From: Deinococcales bacterium
GTDB lineage: Bacteria > Deinococcota > Deinococci > Deinococcales > JAAFIG01
DNA: 64,000 bases
Reading direction: 5' to 3'
Assembly: GCA_025352125.1 (NCBI GenBank)
Contig: JANXTZ010000078.1
Span: 1-64,000 of the forward strand
Under the pieces are notes generated by a model. It saw only the letters and a program-made list of their open reading frames with translations. It made no database searches and was not told the origin of the DNA. The position numbers and the translations under genes were made by a program. This document shows positions 59,859-64,000 of the stretch, piece by piece. Position 1 is the first letter of the stretch. Each line of letters begins with the position of its first letter.

Positions 59859-61003
59859 ATACGGCTTTTGTCTTCTCGAGTGCGGCATTGCGTTACGATT
59901 TGGGTCAGCACCACCCGTTTAAGGCGATTCGTCCCGAGGCGGTGAAAAGTTTGCTCGAGCATTCGGGGTTGTTGAGCCAAGCCGATGTCTATGAACCCGA
60001 AATGGCGAGTCTCGAGGCATTGTCTGGCGTTCACAGCAAGGCTTATCTTTCGAGGGTCATGCGGGCGTCCAGGGGCGAGGAAGTTGCCGACAGTCTCGAG
60101 TACGGCATTGGGACAACCGACACCCCAATTTTTTCTGGGATGCACGAGGCGACCAGTTTGGTGGTTGGCGGCACGTTGCTGGCGGCAGAATTGGTCGCAA
60201 GTGGTCGGTACACTCGAGCTTTGAACCTGGCGGGCGGCTTGCATCACGCCCAGGGCAACAAGGGTGGCGGTTTTTGCATTTACAACGATCTCAGCGTGGC
60301 AATCGCATATTTGCGATCCCAAAATTTGCGCGTCGCATATCTGGACATTGATGCGCACCACGGCGACGGGGTGCAATGGATTCATTACAACGACCCGAAC
60401 GTGCTGACCATTTCGTTTCACGAGACGGGGCGTTATTTGTACCCAGGCACAGGTTTTATTTACGAACTCGGGCAGGGTGCAGGACTGGGCACAAGCCTCA
60501 ACATTCCGCTCGAGCCTTACACCCAAAACCCGAGTTTTCTGGAGGCTGTAAACCGTGTGCTCGAGCCTGCGCTGACTTGGTTTAAGCCTGATGTGCTGGT
60601 CTTGCAGGCGGGTGCGGATGCGCACTTTTTTGATCCACTGGCAGATTTGGCGTTGACGCTGCCTGGGTATCAGAAATTGTTCAAACAAATTGTGCAGTAC
60701 AGTGATTGTTTCACAAATGGGCGGATTGTGGCGACGGGCGGCGGCGGTTATGCCACGTGGACAGCCGTCCCCAGGGTCTGGGGAAGCCTTTATGCCGCCC
60801 TCAGTGCTTCCGAATTGCCGTATCAACTTCCCCAAGCCTGGTTGACCCAGTGGCAGCCGCACTCGAGCGAACCATTGCCAGAAACTTTAAACGATCCAGA
60901 ACCTGACATCCCCCGGGCATCTGAAATCAACGTGCACAACTCGAGAACAGTCACGCAGTTGCTCGAGTTGTGGTCTGGGGTTGCAAAGTCAAAAACCGTT
61001 TGA
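59855..61003 (+). CDS. acuC: Class I histone-deacetylase-like protein (AcuC)
   Basis: 382 residues. The zinc-enzyme signature is intact: 'AGGLHHAQGNKGGGFCIYND' with the His pair, 'VAYLDIDAHHGDGVQWIHY' with Asp and His ligands, and 'LQAGADAHFFDPLADLALTL' with the second Asp; Tyr-type loop 'GGGGYATW'. It probably deacetylates acetyl-CoA synthetase. ATGA overlap with acuA shows co-translation. Confidence 0.88.
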   Translation: MNTAFVFSSAALRYDLGQHHPFKAIRPEAVKSLLEHSGLLSQADVYEPEMASLEALSGVHSKAYLSRVMRASRGEEVADSLEYGIGTTDTPIFSGMHEATSLVVGGTLLAAELVASGRYTRALNLAGGLHHAQGNKGGGFCIYNDLSVAIAYLRSQNLRVAYLDIDAHHGDGVQWIHYNDPNVLTISFHETGRYLYPGTGFIYELGQGAGLGTSLNIPLEPYTQNPSFLEAVNRVLEPALTWFKPDVLVLQAGADAHFFDPLADLALTLPGYQKLFKQIVQYSDCFTNGRIVATGGGGYATWTAVPRVWGSLYAALSASELPYQLPQAWLTQWQPHSSEPLPETLNDPEPDIPRASEINVHNSRTVTQLLELWSGVAKSKTV

Positions 61004-61064
61004 GTTTTGCCCTCTGCCCACACTAAGCCAGATGGCTTAAGCCAATGCTTTCATCTCGAGATAC

Positions 61065-61093
61065 TTGCAACATGCAAATATTTCAGGTATAAA
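61065..61093 (+). promoter_or_regulatory. Promoter and operator of the marR-efflux operon
   Basis: TTGCAA (61065-61070), 17 bp, TATAAA (61088-61093). The inverted repeat TTGCA-aca-TGCAA (61065-61077) covers the -35 and is a good MarR autorepression site. Start codon GTG is 10 nt behind the -10. Confidence 0.65.
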
Positions 61094-61103
61094 TTATCTC
61101 GTT

Positions 61104-61586
61104 GTGAAATCACTCTTCGCCGAAAAACCAAACAACATCTCCTCTGAAGTATCAGCAACCAACGTGATTGACGCCTGGTGGACGTTTGCCCAAGTCATGA
61201 AGCGCAATGTTGCGCCCATCTTGGAGCGCGAACATCAGATGGATTTTGGCGATTTTATGGCACTCAACACCATTGATCGCGGCGCAAATTACCCAGGTTT
61301 ACTCTGCGAACGCACCAGCATTTCACCCAGTGGCATCTCGAGGATGCTCGAGCACCTGACCAAACGCGACCTACTTCGTCGCAGCCTCGACACCGAAGAT
61401 TCCAGACGGGTGCGACTCGAGATCACGCCAAAAGGTTTCGAGGTCCTAAACGCCACCCGCAACACGATGGCGCGACTGGTCGAACGTGGTCTGGTGACTT
61501 TGCCCCAAGAACAAGTCAAGGCTTTTATTGACACGCTGGTTCATCTTGCCAACACCATGAGCGAAACAACCGAAACCAATTCTTAA
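61104..61586 (+). CDS. MarR-family transcriptional regulator
   Basis: About 160 residues. A winged helix: 'NYPGLLCERTSISPSGISRM' and 'LEHLTKRDLLRRSLDTEDSR' with 'RRVRLEITPKGFEVLNATRN' as wing. It likely represses itself and the DHA2 pump that follows 112 bp downstream, and is relieved by a toxic ligand. GTG 61104 is preferred as the earlier ATG/TTG codons lie inside the promoter. Confidence 0.85.
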   Translation: MKSLFAEKPNNISSEVSATNVIDAWWTFAQVMKRNVAPILEREHQMDFGDFMALNTIDRGANYPGLLCERTSISPSGISRMLEHLTKRDLLRRSLDTEDSRRVRLEITPKGFEVLNATRNTMARLVERGLVTLPQEQVKAFIDTLVHLANTMSETTETNS

Positions 61587-61698
61587 CCCCCGAGAGACAT
61601 CAAGTTGGCATTCTCAAGCTTCATCCACTGTACCCACGTTTTGCGTCACCATCACCTCGCCCGCTAGTGCCGAAAATCGGCTTGAAAGGAGCACAAAC

Positions 61699-64000
61699 AT
61701 GGCATCACCCTCATCAAGACCGGAAGGCGCACCACCAGGCATGGCGTACACCGCCCCAGCCGTCCCCAAATTGACCCAACAGCAAATCAATTTCACGCTG
61801 ATTGGTGCTTTTTTGGGTGTTTTGCTGGCAGCCCTCGATCAAACCATTGTCGCCACCGCCGCACCGACGATTCAAAGGGTTTTAAACATTGACAACTCGC
61901 TCTATTCCTGGATCACCACCGCTTACCTGGTCGCCAGCACCGTTTTTGTTCCGATTTGGGGCAAACTCTCGGACTTGTACGGACGCAAACCGATTCTTTT
62001 AATTGGTATCAGTATTTTCTTGATCGGTTCGGTGCTGTGCGGACTTTCAACCAATGCCGAATTTTTGATCATTGCCCGTGCCCTCCAAGGTTTGGGTTCG
62101 GCGTCGCTGTTTACCAGCGCCTTGGCAATCATTGCCGATATCATTCCAGCCCAAGATCGCGGCAAGTACAGCGGTCTGTTCGGCGCGGTCTTTGGACTCT
62201 CGAGCGTGGTTGGTCCGCTCGTGGGCGGCTTTTTGACCGATAACTTTTCGTGGCACTGGATTTTTTACGTCAACATTCCGGTTGGCGGTTTGGCGCTGGC
62301 ATTTATTGTCAGCAGAATGCCGAACTTAAACTTGGCAGTTCTAAAACCCAAGATTGATTACTTGGGTGCATTAACCCTTATTGTTGCCGTGATTCCGTTG
62401 TTGCTGGCATTAAGCCTTGGCAAAACCAGTGTTGCTCCTGGGCAATTTGGTTTCCTGTGGAGTTCAACCGAAATTCTGGGTTTGTTTGCCCTGTCGGTGG
62501 TCGGTCTGATCGCTTTCATCTTCACCGAACGCGCCGCAAGCGACCCACTGCTCGATCTGTCACTGTTTAAAATCCCAGCTTTTGCCATTGGCAACCTTGC
62601 GGCATTCGTGATTGGCATGGGTTTTCTCGGTGCATTCGTGTTCTTGCCCCTGTTCATGCAGCGTGTCGTCGGCGTCAGCGCCACCAGCAGCGGCTTTGCC
62701 GGTATTCCGCTCGTCTTTGGTCTGGTGATCGGCAACGTGCTCAGCGGTCAACTCGTCTCGAGGTTCGGGCGTTACAAACCACTGATGCTGGTTGGTTTGG
62801 TCATCATGGTTCTAAGCTTTGTGCTGACCGGATTTACCCTGACCTCGCACAGCACCTTCTGGGAAGTCGTCGCCAAAATGGTTGTCATGGGCTTGGGACT
62901 CGGACCGAGCATTCCCTTGTTTACCCTGGCAATTCAAAACGCCGTGCAGCCGCAAAAAATTGGGGTCGCCACCGCCAGCGCCACCTTTTTCAGGCAAATG
63001 GGCAGCACGATTGGTGTGGCAATTCTCGGTTCGGTCTTTGCCAACGTTGTCGCCAACGATTTGACACCGCGCATGGACACGATCAAGGCGACCTTACCAG
63101 CCGCCATGCAAAGCCAATTCAGTAGCGGTGCTGGCGGAGGATTTTCGGGCGAGGGCGGCTCGAGCAACGGTTTTGACGCCACCAAAATCAAAGCCAACCT
63201 CACTGCCAAACTCGACGAAAGTGCCAGTCTGTTCACCGCCGCCGTTCAAAACAACGACCTCGATGCACTGAAAAAACTGGCTGCCAGCCCTCAAACCCCA
63301 GCCAGTCAAAAGAAGCAACTCGAGGATGCCATCAGTGCTGGCGGTTTCCAAAATTACTTGAAAAACCAGATTGCCGCCCAAAAACTAACCTTCACCAAAG
63401 CCTTGCGTGACAATGATCCAGTCGCCATCAAAGCGGTGCTCGAGAATCCTCAAGCGCCAGAGCAACTGAAGAAAACCTTGCAATCTGGTGGCATCGCCGC
63501 CAGCGTCAAGGCAGGATTCGCCGCGCGGTACCAAGCCATTGCCGCCGCCATCAACTCTGGCAAACCCGAAGTCTTCAAGGCGCTGCTCGCCAACCCGCAA
63601 CTGCCAGCCCCCCTCAAAGCGCAACTCTCGAGCATCCCTGTCGCCGCCCTCGCCAACCCTGGCGCTCGAGTTGGTATTCTGGCAGGCATCAAAAAAGGAC
63701 TCGATGCCGCCCAAACTGGCGCAATTGCGCAAGCCACCCAAGGCGCACTGGCGGGCTTGGACAAAGGCTTGGAGAGTGCTCAAGCCACTGCCACAAAATC
63801 GATTCTCGACACGGCTTTAACAGGTATTTCTGACGCCAAAGCCAAGGCACTTCCAGCCGTGGACAGTATCGGCGACGCCATCAAGGAATCGTTCACGGCT
63901 GGCATCACCACCGTTTACAAACTCGGTATCTTGATCGCCCTGCTCGCGCTTTTCATTACTGCTTTCATCCCAGAACTGCCACTTCGCGCCGGTGCGCGTC
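61699..64000 (+). CDS. DHA2-family (EmrB/QacA-like) efflux transporter with a large helical insert (cut by window end)
   Basis: 767 codons are visible, no stop. Helix 1 'FTLIGAFLGVLLAALDQTIV' with the DQTIV motif, 'VPIWGKLSDLYGRKPILLIG' (motif A), 'LGSASLFTSALAIIADIIPA' (motif B region) and 'GLSSVVGPLVGGFLTDNFSW' (motif C) identify the drug:H+ antiporter-2 family. About 260 residues (63060-63890) between helices 13 and 14 are not membranous: a Gly/Ser stretch, then three repeats of about 40 residues carrying the pattern D-x-A-(L/I)-K-x-L-x-(N/S)-P-Q-x-P-x-x-x-K. Last helix at about 63915-63975. It follows a MarR gene. Longer than usual EmrB (about 510). Confidence 0.85.
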   Translation, partial: MASPSSRPEGAPPGMAYTAPAVPKLTQQQINFTLIGAFLGVLLAALDQTIVATAAPTIQRVLNIDNSLYSWITTAYLVASTVFVPIWGKLSDLYGRKPILLIGISIFLIGSVLCGLSTNAEFLIIARALQGLGSASLFTSALAIIADIIPAQDRGKYSGLFGAVFGLSSVVGPLVGGFLTDNFSWHWIFYVNIPVGGLALAFIVSRMPNLNLAVLKPKIDYLGALTLIVAVIPLLLALSLGKTSVAPGQFGFLWSSTEILGLFALSVVGLIAFIFTERAASDPLLDLSLFKIPAFAIGNLAAFVIGMGFLGAFVFLPLFMQRVVGVSATSSGFAGIPLVFGLVIGNVLSGQLVSRFGRYKPLMLVGLVIMVLSFVLTGFTLTSHSTFWEVVAKMVVMGLGLGPSIPLFTLAIQNAVQPQKIGVATASATFFRQMGSTIGVAILGSVFANVVANDLTPRMDTIKATLPAAMQSQFSSGAGGGFSGEGGSSNGFDATKIKANLTAKLDESASLFTAAVQNNDLDALKKLAASPQTPASQKKQLEDAISAGGFQNYLKNQIAAQKLTFTKALRDNDPVAIKAVLENPQAPEQLKKTLQSGGIAASVKAGFAARYQAIAAAINSGKPEVFKALLANPQLPAPLKAQLSSIPVAALANPGARVGILAGIKKGLDAAQTGAIAQATQGALAGLDKGLESAQATATKSILDTALTGISDAKAKALPAVDSIGDAIKESFTAGITTVYKLGILIALLALFITAFIPELPLRAGAR

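Overview
The window looks like chromosomal DNA of a mid-GC bacterium with a double-membrane or otherwise complex envelope, and I would place it tentatively in the Deinococcota (Deinococcus-Thermus). The grounds are indirect: many genes have a TAnnnT -10 box only 5-7 nt ahead of the start codon (leaderless style, as described for Deinococcus), there is a full System I cytochrome c maturation locus, and acyl-ACP and fab genes lie close together. The strongest global signature is the palindrome CTCGAG. It recurs about every 100-200 bp through most genes (29 by hand count inside mfd alone, against under one expected by chance) and is missing from a few AT-rich tracts that look imported.

Layout. 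1-420: left-edge transposase fragment and a RelE/ParE-type toxin. 483-3836: mfd. 3850-7400: AT-rich accessory island with an orphan gene, three PIN-domain toxin-antitoxin modules (one toxin broken by a 23-bp tandem duplication) and several remnants of DUF559 genes that the modules interrupt. 7485-12418: branched-chain amino acid ABC transporter livJ-H-M-G-F. 13037-21153: CPA2 antiporter, rnhB, acetyltransferase, secreted subtilase and a beta-barrel-like protein, a KH/R3H RNA-binding protein, an oxidoreductase. 21281-24307: alaS with an AT-rich in-frame insertion. 24353-31738: esterase, fabF, acpP, an RsmC-like methyltransferase, a Rieske protein, allE, a VOC protein, rpmF, fabH. 31827-34955: a remarkable fusion of two ABC permease domains with an acyltransferase-3 domain. 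35253-40820: cytochrome P450, Cys-rich protein, fabD, mazEF, fabG, SDR. 41051-49279: two diguanylate cyclases, decayed genes, MFS, second P450, lipoproteins. 49606-57537: second Rieske protein and ccmI-H-G-F-E-D-C-B-A, including a 46-aa ccmD. 57639-64000: Skp/OmpH, acuB-acuA-acuC, MarR and a DHA2 efflux pump cut by the window end.

Functional themes. Fatty-acid initiation and elongation genes (fabF, acpP, fabH, fabD, fabG) are scattered over 15 kb on both strands rather than in one operon, with P450s, the permease fusion and a mazEF module between them. The ccm genes overlap by ATGA in most places and end in a CcmI-cytochrome c fusion and a Rieske protein, which points to respiratory electron transport. 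AcuA/B/C suggest control of acetyl-CoA synthetase by reversible acetylation.

Intergenic regions carry at least ten palindromic repeats. Six contain a conserved core whose stem covaries between copies, and in one case a core is nested inside another. A separate two-copy element combines a sigma70-like promoter with an intrinsic terminator directly downstream. No tRNA, rRNA or CRISPR array was seen.
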